A DNA stretch of 31,611 nucleotides from Clostridiales bacterium (GCA_018369015.1 JAGZDD010000025.1:1-31611), one strand, 5' to 3'. Numbered from the stretch's first letter, positions 1 to 7,710 are shown. Notes: generated by a model from the letters alone, not told the origin. Numbers and translations: made by a program.

Positions 1-235
1 AAAACGCTCCGCTTTGGATGCGCACTCGCGCAGAGCGGAAATTTGTCGCTAAAGCGACCGCGCTCGGCGCGAGAGTTCCGCTCGCGGAACTCTTTGTTCT
101 GCCCCGCTTCGGCCGGCGCTTAACAAATGTCTGCACTCCGTTCTAGTCGTTGCCATACAAGCGCCACAGGCTCTTAGTTCTCCTCGCGGCAGTCGCTAAG
201 GTCAGGCAGGCCTGGCTTTGGCTCGCTGCCCGCGT
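1..235. repeat. GC-rich hairpin-repeat block at window edge
   Basis: No gene is supported here. The stretch is a string of perfect or near-perfect hairpins: GTCGCT/AGCGAC at 45-58, and AGAGTTCCGC/GCGGAACTCT at 72-93 with a two-base loop. On the minus strand it contains sub-modules (CAACGACTAGAACGGAGTG, GCGCCGGCCGAAGCGG) that resemble the modules of the dispersed repeat at 2184, 16735 and 31526. It probably continues to the left of the window. The open frame that starts at 150 runs through these repeats and antisense to the S41 gene, so it is not credible. Confidence 0.6.
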
Positions 236-282
236 AAAAAAACCGAAGGGAATACAATCTAAAAAACATTGTTTTCCCTTCG
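236..282 (-). terminator. Rho-independent terminator of the S41 protease gene
   Basis: On the minus strand the stem CGAAGGGAA/TTCCCTTCG (282-274 with 252-244) is extended by AACAAT/ATTGT and closes on a T-rich loop. It is followed directly by seven U (242-236). It lies 46 bases past the S41 stop codon, after a small CCGCGC/GCGCGG hairpin at 301-315. Confidence 0.85.
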
Positions 283-296
283 ATTTTATACGTGAT

Positions 297-316
297 GGAG
301 CCGCGCAGCGCGGCAT
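297..316. repeat. GCCGCGC/GCGCGGC mini-hairpin, copy 1
   Basis: A seven-base GC stem with a single-base loop sits between the S41 stop and its terminator. The same stem with other loops recurs at 7711-7728 and 16894-16915, each time followed by GGCAT. Confidence 0.6.
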
Positions 317-327
317 AAAATTTTCTT

Positions 328-1581
328 CTATTTTCCAATCATCGTCCTTACCTGTTCCATTGCAGCCTCAAGCTGGTTATCGTTATCCGACTCCCTGTCA
401 TATTCGACTTCAATATCCGGAGAAATTCCTTCCCCATGAATACATATGCCATTTGGCGTATAATATTTCGACTGAGTCACTTTAACTGCCGAACCGTCGC
501 CCAAAGGCAATATTACCTGGACAATGCCTTTTCCAAAGGTTGTTGTTCCCATAATTGTCGCTGCCTTATAATCCTTCAGAGCCGCCGTAAAAATTTCTGA
601 CGCGCTGGCGCTGTTTCCATTGACAAGGACAACCATAGGCAGACTTAAAGCATCTTCATCCTCAGCAAAATATTCCTCTTTATTTCCATCTTTATCCATC
701 GTATATACTAGAAGCTGGTCTTTAGGCAGCAAACGGTCAAGCATTTGGCACACACTGTCAAGCCTGCCACCAGGATTATCTCTCAGGTCAAAGATCAGAC
801 CTTTCATTCCCTGGCTTTGCAGATCTTCAATGGCATTATCAAACTGCTCAATCGTCACTTCGTCAAACTCAGTCACTTGAATATAACCGATACCGTCCTC
901 TTTCATTTCCCATGTTACTGTAGGATTTTGTACAACACGACGCTCCACCGTCATATCCAGATATTCATCCGTCGAAGGACGGTAAACCGTAAGTTCCACC
1001 GTTGTTCCTTCCTCGCCTTTGATTTTAGCAACGACCTGGTTAATGTCCACACCCGTTACTTCTTCACCTTCCACCTTAAATAAAATATCCTCTTTGCGCA
1101 TCCCTGCTGCATAGCCAGGGCCGTTTTCAAAAGGATTAACAATCGTAATCACTCCTGTATTCAAATTCTGGCTCACACTGACACCGATACCCGAATATTC
1201 CCCGGATGAAGATTCCATAAGCTCCGCGTAAGCCTCTGAGGTATAATAAGTCGTATAATCCTCGCCAAGCCCGGCAACATAACCAGAATAAATACCCTCG
1301 ATCATTTTCTCCTCGTCAATCTCAGAGTCATTGAGATAATAGGAATTAATGACCTGATCGATTTTACTAAGCTTTTCTTCAATTTCTTTCGCATGGCTGG
1401 AAGCATTTGCAACACCGCTTACCGTCTGTCCGCTTTCTTTGCTTTCTGTCTGCCCATCCCCGGAGGAAGCCTCAAAAAATGATGATGGATTCCAATTTCC
1501 AAAGCATCCGGCAAATAAAAAAGTGCAGTTCAATATCAATGACACTGCCAAAATCAAATAAATAAATCTTCTTTTTCCCAT
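328..1581 (-). CDS. S41 family C-terminal processing peptidase (CtpA/CtpB-like), membrane-anchored
   Basis: Serine protease of the tail-specific/C-terminal processing family, expected at the outer face of the membrane, where such enzymes cleave envelope or signalling proteins. The chosen start (ATG at 1581) gives 417 residues beginning MGKRRFIYLI. It avoids 23 upstream residues that would be coded by a palindromic repeat. An N-terminal hydrophobic segment (about residues 5-27) ends in FAGC, a possible but non-ideal lipobox. A Ser/Gly-rich linker and a helical region (about 60-115) follow, then a PDZ domain (GIGVSV to about 215) and the S41 core. The core holds the catalytic serine in GNSASASEIF and the lysine in TTFGKGIVQ. 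The ribosome-binding site is weak (AGGG). It lies downstream of ftsEX in the same direction, as in many Firmicutes, but an 870-base repeat block separates them. The exact substrate cannot be told. Confidence 0.92.
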   Translation of the reverse strand: MGKRRFIYLILAVSLILNCTFLFAGCFGNWNPSSFFEASSGDGQTESKESGQTVSGVANASSHAKEIEEKLSKIDQVINSYYLNDSEIDEEKMIEGIYSGYVAGLGEDYTTYYTSEAYAELMESSSGEYSGIGVSVSQNLNTGVITIVNPFENGPGYAAGMRKEDILFKVEGEEVTGVDINQVVAKIKGEEGTTVELTVYRPSTDEYLDMTVERRVVQNPTVTWEMKEDGIGYIQVTEFDEVTIEQFDNAIEDLQSQGMKGLIFDLRDNPGGRLDSVCQMLDRLLPKDQLLVYTMDKDGNKEEYFAEDEDALSLPMVVLVNGNSASASEIFTAALKDYKAATIMGTTTFGKGIVQVILPLGDGSAVKVTQSKYYTPNGICIHGEGISPDIEVEYDRESDNDNQLEAAMEQVRTMIGK

Positions 1582-1601
1582 CTTAAAGCCCTGCTTTCTA
1601 T

Positions 1602-2090
1602 ATAGTAATGCCCATAAAGTGGACATTATACCATAGCCGCAAACGGCCATGGTATGGCGTTGCCTGTTATGCGTACTTTCGCTCAGCGGCAGGCTCGCTT
1701 GCGGTCTACGCTCCGCTTCGGTCGGCGCAAGACGCGGTATAGTAGCCGCTTATGTGGCTATTATACCATGGCCGCAGGCGGCCATGGCAGCCCGGCGGAT
1801 GCGCAGCGGCTTTCTGCGGCGAGCGCAGAAACCGCTTTATGCGCAGTATAATGTCCACTTTGTGGACATTATACCATGGCCGCAGGCGGCCACGGTGCCC
1901 CCGGCGGATGCGCAGCAGCTTTCTGCGGCAAGCGCAGAAACTGCCTTATGCGCGGTATAATGTCCACTTTGTGGACATTATACCATGGCCGCAGGCGGCC
2001 ATGGCAGCCCGACGGATGCGCAGCGGCTTTCTGCGGCGAGCGCAGAAACCGCTTTATGCGCAGTATAATGTCCACTTTGTGGACATTATA
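1602..2090. repeat. Tandem array of stacked palindromes (about 109-bp unit)
   Basis: Each unit has three consecutive hairpins. The first has arms TATAATGTCCAC and GTGGACATTATA around TTT (perfect at 1847-1873, 1956-1982 and 2064-2090; variants at 1738-1765 and about 1606-1628). The second is CCATGGCCG/CGGCCATGG. The third is GCGGCTTTCTGCG/CGCAGAAACCGC. Unit spacing is 109 and 108 bp. Substitutions tend to keep pairing. The 1738 copy has T-A to G-C and G-C to A-T swaps in the first hairpin, plus two G-T pairs. The second unit has G-C to A-T in the third hairpin (GCAG/CTGC for GCGG/CCGC). The leftmost palindrome overlaps the upstream region of the S41 gene. Between the first two palindromes (1690-1737) lies a reverse-complement copy of a module also found in the 22821 element. 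Frames open across this block are repeat artefacts. Confidence 0.9.
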
Positions 2091-2183
2091 CCATAACCAC
2101 ACCAGGAATAAAACTGGCTTCACTATAAATTCACAAACAAAAAACAACTGTCCGTTGCCCTGCAAATGGTGCTGCGTGCCGGT

Positions 2184-2326
2184 GTTGCTAAGCGCCAGTG
2201 TTGCTGCGTGCCGGTGGCACGCGTCCAGCAACGACCGAAGTGGAACGTAGACCGCTTGTCCAGCAACGACCGGAACGGAGTGTAGACCACGCGCCTAGCA
2301 CGGACCGCAGTGGAACGAAGACCTGC
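2184..2326 (+). repeat. Modular dispersed repeat, copy 1 (hairpin head plus three 35-bp modules)
   Basis: The head is GTTGCTAAGCGCC followed by a hairpin (GTTGCTG, CGTGCC / GGCACG, CAGCAAC; loop GGT). Three modules then begin at 2227, 2262 and 2297, exactly 35 bp apart, of the form AGCAACGACCGAAGTGGAAC + GNAGACC. Near-identical copies start at 16735 and 31526. Loop bases differ between copies (GGT, GAT, AGT) while the stem is constant. The third module runs into a segment (2322-2371) that is also found next to the SDR terminator at 6283-6330. Confidence 0.88.
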
Positions 2327-2367
2327 TCGTGCAAGCACAGCAGCCGCTTGCAGGGCGTATCGCGTAT

Positions 2368-2406
2368 AAAAGCCCTTCATGCCATTAATGACATAAAGGG
2401 CTTTTT
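2368..2406 (-). terminator. Terminator after ftsX (bidirectional)
   Basis: Stem AAAAGCCCTT/AAGGGCTTTT with a loop of about 18 bases that itself can pair (ATGnCATT region). U runs follow on both strands. It lies 49 bases beyond the ftsX stop codon and closes the CdaR-ftsE-ftsX operon. It insulates the operon from the repeat block. Confidence 0.8.
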
Positions 2407-2454
2407 AATGATACATTTTCAGGCAAAGCCTTACACGAGTATGGGAAGCTTTTC

Positions 2455-3366
2455 TCATACGCGGATATGCTTGCGCAATGTGATATAACTGCCGATAAAA
2501 CCAATCCCCAGGCCGATAATCAGCGATACGGGAAGGAGTATTTTGAAAATTTCATTCACAGACACAAAGGTAAGAAATGCCTTGACCACCGGGAACTGGC
2601 TTGTAATAAATTTTACAATCTCCACATAAACAAACCGTAGAATTGCGACCGGAATTGCCGAGCCTACAAGGCCGATGACAATACCTTCTACAAGGAAGGG
2701 TCCGCGTACAAATATGTCTGTCGCTCCGATATATTTCATAATTGCAATTTCTTCCCGGCGAACAGCAATACCGATACGCACCGTATTGCTAATCAGGAAA
2801 ATCGCAACAAGAATAAGAATCACAATAATACCAAGGGCTACGTAACTCACAAGGCGGCTAATGTCTGTAAAGCTGTCGGCAACGGAATCCATGGAATTGA
2901 CATGGTCGACTTCCTCGAAAGATTCCAGGTAAGCGACAAGATCTTTTTGTTTCGACGTATCCTTCAGGGAAATCTCCAGGTTTGCCATTCCCGCCAGAGG
3001 ATTATCCTGATCCAGATTTGTTAAAATACCCATATTTCCATCCGGGAAGTAATATTCCTTAAATTCATCCCAGGCTTCCTCTTCAGAAACATAGGTAACG
3101 CCGGCAACCTCCTCGCGCAGCTCTACGGTACTCTTGATCTCCAGAATACGATCTTCTGACACACCCTCTTTGAAAAAGACAGTCACGCCGACAGACGTTT
3201 CCATATTTTTCATCATCCCCTGAAAGTTAATAAGGATGCAAAAGAAAATGCCAAACAGAAAAAGACACGACGTTATTGTACCAATGGACGCCAGCGAGAA
3301 TGTGTGGTTTCTGAAAATATTTTTTAAGCCCTGCTTAATACAGTAAAAAAAGTTACTAATCCTCAT
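2455..3366 (-). CDS. ftsX: Cell division protein FtsX (permease-like subunit of FtsEX)
   Basis: Membrane partner of FtsE. In Gram-positives FtsEX controls peptidoglycan hydrolases at the division site or side wall rather than transporting a substrate. The start chosen is ATG 3366 (MRISNFFYCIKQ), preceded by AGGTGG, giving 303 residues, the usual FtsX length. One membrane helix lies at about 25-48, followed by an extracellular domain of about 110 residues (VGVTVFFKEGVSEDRIL onward). Three helices follow in the C-terminal FtsX domain, with the family motif RREEIAIMKYIGAT. The start overlaps the ftsE stop by 11 bases, so translation is probably coupled. No EnvC/PcsB/CwlO-type hydrolase gene follows directly; a repeat block and the S41 gene do. 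Confidence 0.95.
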   Translation of the reverse strand: MRISNFFYCIKQGLKNIFRNHTFSLASIGTITSCLFLFGIFFCILINFQGMMKNMETSVGVTVFFKEGVSEDRILEIKSTVELREEVAGVTYVSEEEAWDEFKEYYFPDGNMGILTNLDQDNPLAGMANLEISLKDTSKQKDLVAYLESFEEVDHVNSMDSVADSFTDISRLVSYVALGIIVILILVAIFLISNTVRIGIAVRREEIAIMKYIGATDIFVRGPFLVEGIVIGLVGSAIPVAILRFVYVEIVKFITSQFPVVKAFLTFVSVNEIFKILLPVSLIIGLGIGFIGSYITLRKHIRV

Positions 3367-4039
3367 AATATCCACCTTTTTGCTCATCACTGACAATAAC
3401 GCCATTGCTCAGTGTGATCACTCGTTTTTGCATTTGCTCAACAATATCTTTATTATGGGTGACAACAATCACTGTCGTTCCCCTTAAATTGATTTCTTCC
3501 AAAAGCTTCATTATTTCCCATGCATTTTTAGGGTCCAGATTTCCCGTAGGCTCGTCGGCCAGAAGCACCGGAGGATTGTTTGCAAGCGCCCGGGCCAGGG
3601 CGACACGCTGCTGTTCACCGCCGGAGAGCTCATTTGGAAACGCCTTCGCCTTATCAGACAGGCCGACCAGGCTCAAGAGCCCGGGAACACTTTCCTTGAT
3701 CTGCCTGGACGATTTTCCCACAACACGCTGGGCAAAGGCAATATTATCATATACCGTACGGTCTTTAAGCAAACGGAAATCCTGGAAAACAACGCCGATC
3801 CCCCGTCTCATCCTTGGAATTTTACGGCGTCTGAGCCGCCCAATATTTTTGTTGTTAATATAAATCGTACCGGATGTTGGCTCAAGCTCCTTTAATAATA
3901 GCTTAAATAATGTCGTTTTTCCTGAACCGCTGCTGCCTACAACAAAAACGAACTCACCTTTTTTAATTTTCATGCTGATTCCGTTAAGTGCAGACACGCC
4001 GGTGGAATACGTCTTATAGACATTATCCAAAGCAATCAT
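3356..4039 (-). CDS. ftsE: Cell division ATP-binding protein FtsE
   Basis: ABC-type ATPase of the FtsEX complex, at the cytoplasmic face. It has 227 residues, the normal length. Walker A GSSGSGKTT is at about 35-43, with the Q-loop in VVFQDFRLL, signature LSGGEQQRVALARAL, Walker B VLLADEPTGNLD and the switch His in VTHN. The MIALDNVYKTY start and the RRGIGVVFQDFRLL segment are typical of FtsE rather than of the lipoprotein-export ATPases that it otherwise resembles. It starts 12 bases after the CdaR-like gene ends and overlaps ftsX, so all three are one transcription unit. Confidence 0.96.
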   Translation of the reverse strand: MIALDNVYKTYSTGVSALNGISMKIKKGEFVFVVGSSGSGKTTLFKLLLKELEPTSGTIYINNKNIGRLRRRKIPRMRRGIGVVFQDFRLLKDRTVYDNIAFAQRVVGKSSRQIKESVPGLLSLVGLSDKAKAFPNELSGGEQQRVALARALANNPPVLLADEPTGNLDPKNAWEIMKLLEEINLRGTTVIVVTHNKDIVEQMQKRVITLSNGVIVSDEQKGGYYED

Positions 4040-4051
4040 AACTTTTCCTCC

Positions 4052-5140
4052 TTAATATTCAAATGTTTCCATATATTTCATATACTTTACAACCATGAGT
4101 GCGATTTTAAAGGTAATCGCATCTTCAAATACCCGCAGGTCAAGCCCCGTGCTTTTTTGCAGCTTATCCAGACGATACACAAGGGTGTTCCTGTGAATAT
4201 AAAGCTGCCGGCTCGTTTCAGAAACGTTCAGGCTGTTTTCAAAAAATTTGTTGATCGTTGTCAATGTTTCTTCATCAAAGTCATCCGGTGATTTACCATC
4301 AAAAATTTCCCGGATAAACATCTTGCACAGAGGAATCGGAAGCTGATAAATCAGACGGCCGATGCCTAAATTGCTGTAAGCCACAACACTGCGCTCACTG
4401 TAAAAGATTTTTCCTACATCCAGAGCCATCTTAGCCTCCTTGTAGGAGCGGGAAACATCCTTAATCTCGCTGACAATCGTTCCAAGGGCAACACGCACCT
4501 TCGGAAGATTTTCTCCTACAAGAATATCCCGAAGCCCTTTCGCCGATTTGCACAATTCCTCATAGCCCTCTGCCGGGGCTACCTCCTTGACAAGAATCAC
4601 ACATTTTTCATCTACAGCCGTAATAAAGTCCTTCGTCTTGCTGGAGTAAATGGAGCGCACTGTTTCCAGGGTATTCAGTTCGCGGTCGCTGTTTGTTTCA
4701 ATAATATAAACAATACGGCGCACATCGGTTTCAATATGAAGCTTCTTGGAGCGGTTATAAATATCTACAAGAAGCAGGTTGTCCAATAAAAGATTTTTTA
4801 TAAAATTATCTTTATCGAATCTTTCCTTATAAGCAACAAGAAGATTCTGAGTCTGGAAGGAGGCAATTTTCCCCACCATGTAAACATCCTCGCTGTCACC
4901 TTTCGCAAGAATAATAAACTCAAGCTGATGCTCGTCAAAAACCTTAAAAAACTGAAATCCGGCAAGAACCTGGCTGTCCGCAGGCGAATTTACAAAATCA
5001 AGTACTGCACCTTCATATTCCTCGGCATTGTCAAAGGTCGCTGCCAAAGTCTTGCCTTCTGTATCCATAACGCATAAATCCACACGTGTAATTGCCTTCA
5101 AACCTTCCATTGTGTTTTGAAGAATCTGATTTGATATCAT
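4052..5140 (-). CDS. CdaR/PucR-type helix-turn-helix transcriptional regulator
   Basis: 362-residue regulator. The N-terminal part (1-130) includes a sensor-like region, LCVMDTEGKTLAATF. A GGDEF-like/CdaR middle domain follows (about 130-280, VRRIVYIIETNS to ALGTIVSEI). The C-terminal PucR-type helix-turn-helix is SLNVSETSRQLYIHRNTLVYRLDKL (here split: SLNVSETSRQLYIHRN, then TLVYRLDKL), at about 306-335. Relatives respond to sugar diacids or related metabolites, but the ligand here is unknown. It is first in the operon with ftsE and ftsX (12-base gap), which suggests a link with envelope growth. SD GGGGAG lies ahead of ATG 5140. A strong promoter sits about 150 bases upstream and a 17-bp palindrome lies in the leader. 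Confidence 0.85.
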   Translation of the reverse strand: MISNQILQNTMEGLKAITRVDLCVMDTEGKTLAATFDNAEEYEGAVLDFVNSPADSQVLAGFQFFKVFDEHQLEFIILAKGDSEDVYMVGKIASFQTQNLLVAYKERFDKDNFIKNLLLDNLLLVDIYNRSKKLHIETDVRRIVYIIETNSDRELNTLETVRSIYSSKTKDFITAVDEKCVILVKEVAPAEGYEELCKSAKGLRDILVGENLPKVRVALGTIVSEIKDVSRSYKEAKMALDVGKIFYSERSVVAYSNLGIGRLIYQLPIPLCKMFIREIFDGKSPDDFDEETLTTINKFFENSLNVSETSRQLYIHRNTLVYRLDKLQKSTGLDLRVFEDAITFKIALMVVKYMKYMETFEY

Positions 5141-5182
5141 AGTTTTCTCCCCTATCCATATGTTTTTGTTACAAGTCCTTCA

Positions 5183-5199
5183 CTCCTGACTGTCAGGAG
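5183..5199. promoter_or_regulatory. 17-bp palindrome in the CdaR-ftsEX leader
   Basis: CTCCTGAC-T-GTCAGGAG is a perfect 8-bp inverted repeat. It lies 43 bases upstream of the CdaR-like start codon and downstream of the predicted transcription start. It could be an operator for autoregulation or an RNA hairpin. No second copy was seen. Confidence 0.45.
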
Positions 5200-5296
5200 C
5201 ATACTCTATCTATATATTAATGCAATAACGACAAAAAATAAAGAGGAAATTCTATTTTTTTTTATGGAACGGTCGAATATTTTACATTTATGTTAC

Positions 5297-5325
5297 ATAT
5301 TAATTGCATTTTTATGATTTGTCAA
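5297..5325 (-). promoter_or_regulatory. Promoter of the CdaR-ftsE-ftsX operon
   Basis: On the minus strand: -35 TTGACA (5325-5320), a 17-base spacer, and -10 TAATAT (5302-5297). This is the best housekeeping-type promoter in the window. It gives a leader of about 150 bases before the CdaR-like start codon at 5140. Confidence 0.8.
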
Positions 5326-5508
5326 TAGCTATCTCTGGATTTTGTATAATTTCTTATAAAAAAACTTGTCTATTATGCCTACAAATTCCGTGGTAAACTA
5401 AATATACTGCTGTAACAGTTCTGCCAGACCGGAATAATCGTCCGTTTTCCGGAAGCTTTTACCTGGCTAAACAAAACAGCAGCATTAAAATTTCCGGAGG
5501 TTTATTTT

Positions 5509-6249
5509 ATGCGCAAAACTGTACTCATTACCGGCGCAGGCCGTGGAATCGGACGGGCCGCCGCCCTTTACTTCGCAGCCCATGGCGCCGGGCAATGGAA
5601 CATTATTATCAATAACTGCCGCAATACAGACGAGCTCATTAAGACCCGTGAGGAAATCCTGGCGCTTTCGGGAACACTATGCCTTGCCCTTAATGCAGAT
5701 GTAGGCGATTATGATGCCTGCAAAAAAATGTTTGAAACAATCAGCGGACATCTCGGCCCTGTGGATGTCCTTATTAATAACGCCGGTATAGCCCATATCG
5801 GCCTTTTCACCGATATGGCCCCCGCCCAGTGGGAGCGGCTTATGCGGACAAATCTTTATTCCGTCTTTAACTGCTGTCATCTGGCAGTTCCTTCCATGGT
5901 CCGCCGGCAGGCCGGGAAAATTATTAATATTTCCTCTGTCTGGGGAAATGCAGGCGCCTCCTGTGAATCCGTCTACTCGGCATCCAAGGGCGGCATGAAC
6001 AGCTTCACAAAAGCGTTGGCAAAGGAACTGGCTCCCAGCAATATTCAGGTCAATGCCATCGCCTGCGGCGCCATAGATACGGAAATGAACCAGTGTCTTT
6101 CGCCAGAGGACCGCGAGGCGCTCATCGGAGAAATTCCCGCCTGCCGTATGGGTCGCCCTGAGGAAGCCGCAGCGCTGATTTATGCTCTGGCCACCGGGCA
6201 CGACTATCTTACGGGCCAGATCATTACCCTCGACGGCGGGTGGATCTGA
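5509..6249 (+). CDS. ymfI: SDR-family NADP-dependent reductase, resembles EF-P 5-aminopentanone reductase (YmfI)
   Basis: Classical short-chain dehydrogenase of 246 residues. The cofactor motif TGAGRGIG is at 8-15, NNAG at 90-93, and the catalytic Ser143, Tyr156 and Lys160 (YSASK). The stretch SSVWGNAGASCE just before the active-site tyrosine, and AKELAPSNIQVNAI after it, match what I recall of Bacillus YmfI, which reduces the 5-aminopentanone modification on elongation factor P. A generic FabG-type oxidoreductase is the alternative, and no efp gene lies in the window. GGAGG sits 9 bases ahead of the ATG. It is the only host gene on the plus strand. It is monocistronic and ends in a very strong terminator. 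The symbol rests on memory of the family, not on a search. Confidence 0.75.
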   Translation: MRKTVLITGAGRGIGRAAALYFAAHGAGQWNIIINNCRNTDELIKTREEILALSGTLCLALNADVGDYDACKKMFETISGHLGPVDVLINNAGIAHIGLFTDMAPAQWERLMRTNLYSVFNCCHLAVPSMVRRQAGKIINISSVWGNAGASCESVYSASKGGMNSFTKALAKELAPSNIQVNAIACGAIDTEMNQCLSPEDREALIGEIPACRMGRPEEAAALIYALATGHDYLTGQIITLDGGWI

Positions 6250-6282
6250 TACTTCCCGGAACCGGGCAGATAGGATTTTCCG

Positions 6283-6330
6283 GTTCGTGCGAACACGGCA
6301 GCCGCTTGCAGGCTTTATCGCGCAAAAAGC
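6283..6330 (+). repeat. Terminator-adjacent repeat shared with 2322-2371
   Basis: The segment GCAGCCGCTTGCAGG followed by TATCGCG and an A run leads straight into the SDR terminator. The same arrangement, with a preceding short palindrome (GTTCGTGCGAAC here, GCTCGTGCAAGC there), leads into the ftsX terminator at 2368. The palindrome arms differ by a paired C-G to T-A change. Confidence 0.6.
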
Positions 6331-6380
6331 TGCTGTGCCAGCGGCCTCACCTGACCGCTGGCACAGCAGCTTTCTTTTTT
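6326..6380 (+). terminator. Strong bidirectional terminator between the SDR gene and the 102-residue gene
   Basis: A 19-bp perfect stem (6326-6344 with 6355-6373, ending in CCAGCGG/CCGCTGG) has a 10-base loop and TTTCTTTTTT on the plus strand. On the minus strand it is followed by five U. The stop codon of the convergent small gene (TAA, 6381-6379) lies inside the U tract. Confidence 0.93.
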
Positions 6381-6687
6381 ATGCCCTCTTTCCTTCAAAC
6401 TCAAATTCGCCCATAGCATTTTTAGAAATACCGTAAACCGTTCCGTCCTCCTTAAGCTCCCCGTTCATCTCAAATTCCAAATCTCCAATAGGAATTTGAA
6501 TACGGAACGTAAAGCTGAATTTGTTTCCATTAACCTTGCCATTCTGGACCGACGCCTTATTTCCATTGCCCCCGTCTGTAATTTCCCCGGTCAGTTTTTC
6601 TCCGTCAACAGCATACTCATGGGTTGAAAACTGGTCTCCCATATATGTATGTACAACAATATTCCATTTTCCCGTTAAACCGCTCAT
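6379..6687 (-). CDS. Small beta-strand-rich protein of unknown function, lipocalin/calycin-like
   Basis: 102 residues with no signal peptide or membrane segment. It begins GLTGKWNIVVHTYMGDQ, and alternating beta strands follow (EYAVDGEKLTGEI, NKFSFTFRI, LEFEMNGELKEDG, GEFEFEG). The GKWN-type opening and the paired beta hairpins recall small calycin or avidin-like barrels that bind a hydrophobic or cofactor ligand, but I do not recognise a named family. AGGAGG precedes the ATG. It starts 43 bases after the UroD-family gene on the same strand, so the two are probably co-transcribed, and its job may concern the same substrate or cofactor. Confidence 0.75.
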   Translation of the reverse strand: MSGLTGKWNIVVHTYMGDQFSTHEYAVDGEKLTGEITDGGNGNKASVQNGKVNGNKFSFTFRIQIPIGDLEFEMNGELKEDGTVYGISKNAMGEFEFEGKRA

Positions 6688-6730
6688 TTTTTACTCCTCC
6701 TGATATCTTTTTGTATTTTATTTGTTTATT

Positions 6731-7687
6731 CTAATATTTTCCGTATTTTGTTCCTTCATCCTCTATAAGAGCATCCACACCTTTGACGGTGGAAAACATT
6801 ACCGCAGAACCGCACAGCAGCCCGCCATTCTTTCCAAGAACATCAATACAGCGGCGCACCTCGCGGCGTATATCCTCCTCTGTGGCATTGGGATGATCCG
6901 TCACCTGCGGGTCCACGCCCCCGGCAAAAACAAGACGATCGCCATAGTCAGCCTTGATTTTTTTCAGGTCATTGACCGGAGATACAGAATGCCAGGATTC
7001 TACGCCAATCTCCACAAGATCGCCAATGATCGGCTCGATATAGCCGCAGGAATGATGCATATAATGCATCCCAAGATTCCGGCAGGCTTCCGCCATACGC
7101 CGCTCCGGCTCCTTAAAAATCTCCCGCCAAAGATCCGGCGATAAAAACATATTATTTTGGTTTCCCCAGTCATCGTGCATCATTACAAAATCTGCATCCA
7201 TATATTTTTTTACATAATACATTTCATCAATTCTGTAATCTGCATAGGCATTGACAAAATCAATATAATCCTCGGTTTCATAAAGGGCGCACAGCCCATT
7301 TTCAAAGCCCATAATGGCATTAATTTTCTCAAAGGCTCCCATATTTCCTACAATATAGCCCATTTTTTTATCTTTGTCCGCCCACATTGCCTTCGTGCGG
7401 CCGCCAATCATTTCCCAATTCAAATCCTTCATTTTAGGAAATGCTATATAGTTTCTCCATTCCGTTATATCGTCAAACATAGAGAAACCTGGCTTTACGT
7501 GAGTCATAAACTGCGGATTATCCGGATCTAATTCCCATGGTACGCCAAACCAGTCTTTGCCGTTCATAAAGAGCGGACGGTCATTCACCTCCGGCGTAAT
7601 AAGCATCTGGGATGCTTTTGTGAGCATTGGCACCCATTCGGGCTGCTTATGATCCCAGACAAGCTGCATATTCTCTCTTTCCGTCAT
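6731..7687 (-). CDS. Uroporphyrinogen decarboxylase (UroD) family protein, methyltransferase-like
   Basis: 318 residues of the URO-D superfamily. It has a zinc-type H-x-C motif (His212-Ser-Cys214 in HHSCGYIEPI) and a later cysteine in LLCGS (Cys292), which is the ligand pattern of MtaA/MtbA/CmuA-type corrinoid methyltransferases. It lacks the typical N-terminal RPP signature of heme-pathway UroD. Such proteins in acetogens and related Clostridia move methyl groups from O- or N-methylated compounds to a corrinoid protein or from it to a carrier. The substrate here is unknown, and no corrinoid protein or reductive activator is next to it. GGAGGAGG precedes the ATG. An extended -10 promoter lies about 195 bases upstream. 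The LysR regulator lies upstream on the same strand and may control it. Confidence 0.82.
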   Translation of the reverse strand: MTERENMQLVWDHKQPEWVPMLTKASQMLITPEVNDRPLFMNGKDWFGVPWELDPDNPQFMTHVKPGFSMFDDITEWRNYIAFPKMKDLNWEMIGGRTKAMWADKDKKMGYIVGNMGAFEKINAIMGFENGLCALYETEDYIDFVNAYADYRIDEMYYVKKYMDADFVMMHDDWGNQNNMFLSPDLWREIFKEPERRMAEACRNLGMHYMHHSCGYIEPIIGDLVEIGVESWHSVSPVNDLKKIKADYGDRLVFAGGVDPQVTDHPNATEEDIRREVRRCIDVLGKNGGLLCGSAVMFSTVKGVDALIEDEGTKYGKY

Positions 7688-7710
7688 AGTAATCCTCCTC
7701 CGTAGTAGTA

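Noticed and set aside
150..485. Plus-strand frame at the left edge
   Set aside because: It crosses hairpin repeats, a terminator and the end of the S41 gene on the opposite strand, and has no family resemblance.
1602..2090. CRISPR array
   Set aside because: Units are about 109 bp with conserved sequence throughout. There are no unique spacers and no cas genes in the window.
1649..2250. Several overlapping open frames on both strands in the repeat block
   Set aside because: They follow the palindromic repeats, have repetitive peptide sequence, lack ribosome-binding sites, and the unit lengths of 109 and 108 are not multiples of three.
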